Shown: positions 63,965 through 64,000 of the stretch, piece after piece
Numbering within the stretch: position 1 is the first letter of the stretch
How the letters are laid out: each line of letters opens with the position of its first letter
Assembly (NCBI GenBank): GCA_038502055.1
Contig: JAXRKN010000044.1
Coordinates: forward strand, 12,297,501 to 12,361,500
DNA length: 64,000 bases
From: Tanytarsus gracilentus
Taxonomy: Eukaryota; Arthropoda; Insecta; Diptera; Chironomidae
Direction of reading: 5' to 3'
Program-made: the position numbers and the translations under genes
Notes under the pieces: generated by a model
What the model saw: the letters and a program-made list of their open reading frames with translations, nothing else
Databases searched by the model: none
Told to the model about the DNA's origin: nothing

Positions 63965-64000
63965 GTGAGTGATTTTCATAGTTATTAAGTTAGAGTAGAC

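Overview
The window is AT-rich eukaryotic DNA with spliced genes (GT/AG introns, many 50-70 nt long) and looks like an insect genome, most likely a fly or midge (Diptera). The evidence is a dMRP-type ABC transporter with a cluster of mutually exclusive exons, a trissin-type neuropeptide receptor, a Rau-like tandem RA-domain protein and a G12/microvillar-allergen-type secreted protein. All recognised genes lie on the + strand. Species cannot be fixed from the sequence.

Layout: (1) 1-10206 is the 3' half of an MRP/ABCC multidrug-resistance transporter: end of NBD1, linker, second membrane domain and NBD2. Seven alternative exons, each exactly 221 nt, lie between two 30-31 nt exons and the constant exons. 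A 21-bp complementarity links the intron before the cluster to the intron between the third and fourth variants, as a docking/selector RNA pairing would. (2) 10.2-29.4 kb is gene-poor and repeat-rich: a 1.76-kb inverted-terminal-repeat element with GTTCAA/TTGAAC arrays, a SINE-like insertion, a 120-bp tandem array in a dispersed repeat (family X), and a 162-bp MITE with a perfect 8-bp target duplication. A possible 5' UTR exon lies near 20.6 kb. (3) 29471-31483 is a Rau-like gene. (4) 31.6-45.9 kb is mostly featureless, but holds a GC-rich 357-bp TIR element with an 11-bp direct repeat, and a second repeat family (Y) carrying the same 120-bp unit in the opposite orientation plus a (GGAC)n tract. 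(5) 45962-51068 is a trissin-receptor-like GPCR in eight exons, with a 20-bp perfect-stem hairpin about 350 bp upstream. (6) 52625-53964 is a small secreted insect-allergen-repeat (G12-like) gene in eight short exons. (7) 54.9-63.5 kb holds further Y and X repeats and otherwise nothing recognisable. (8) 63.55-63.96 kb looks like two non-coding leader exons of a gene that continues past the window.

The genes do not form an obvious pathway. The most interesting signals are the splice-control structure of the MRP exon cluster and the shared 120-bp unit found inside two otherwise different mobile-repeat families.
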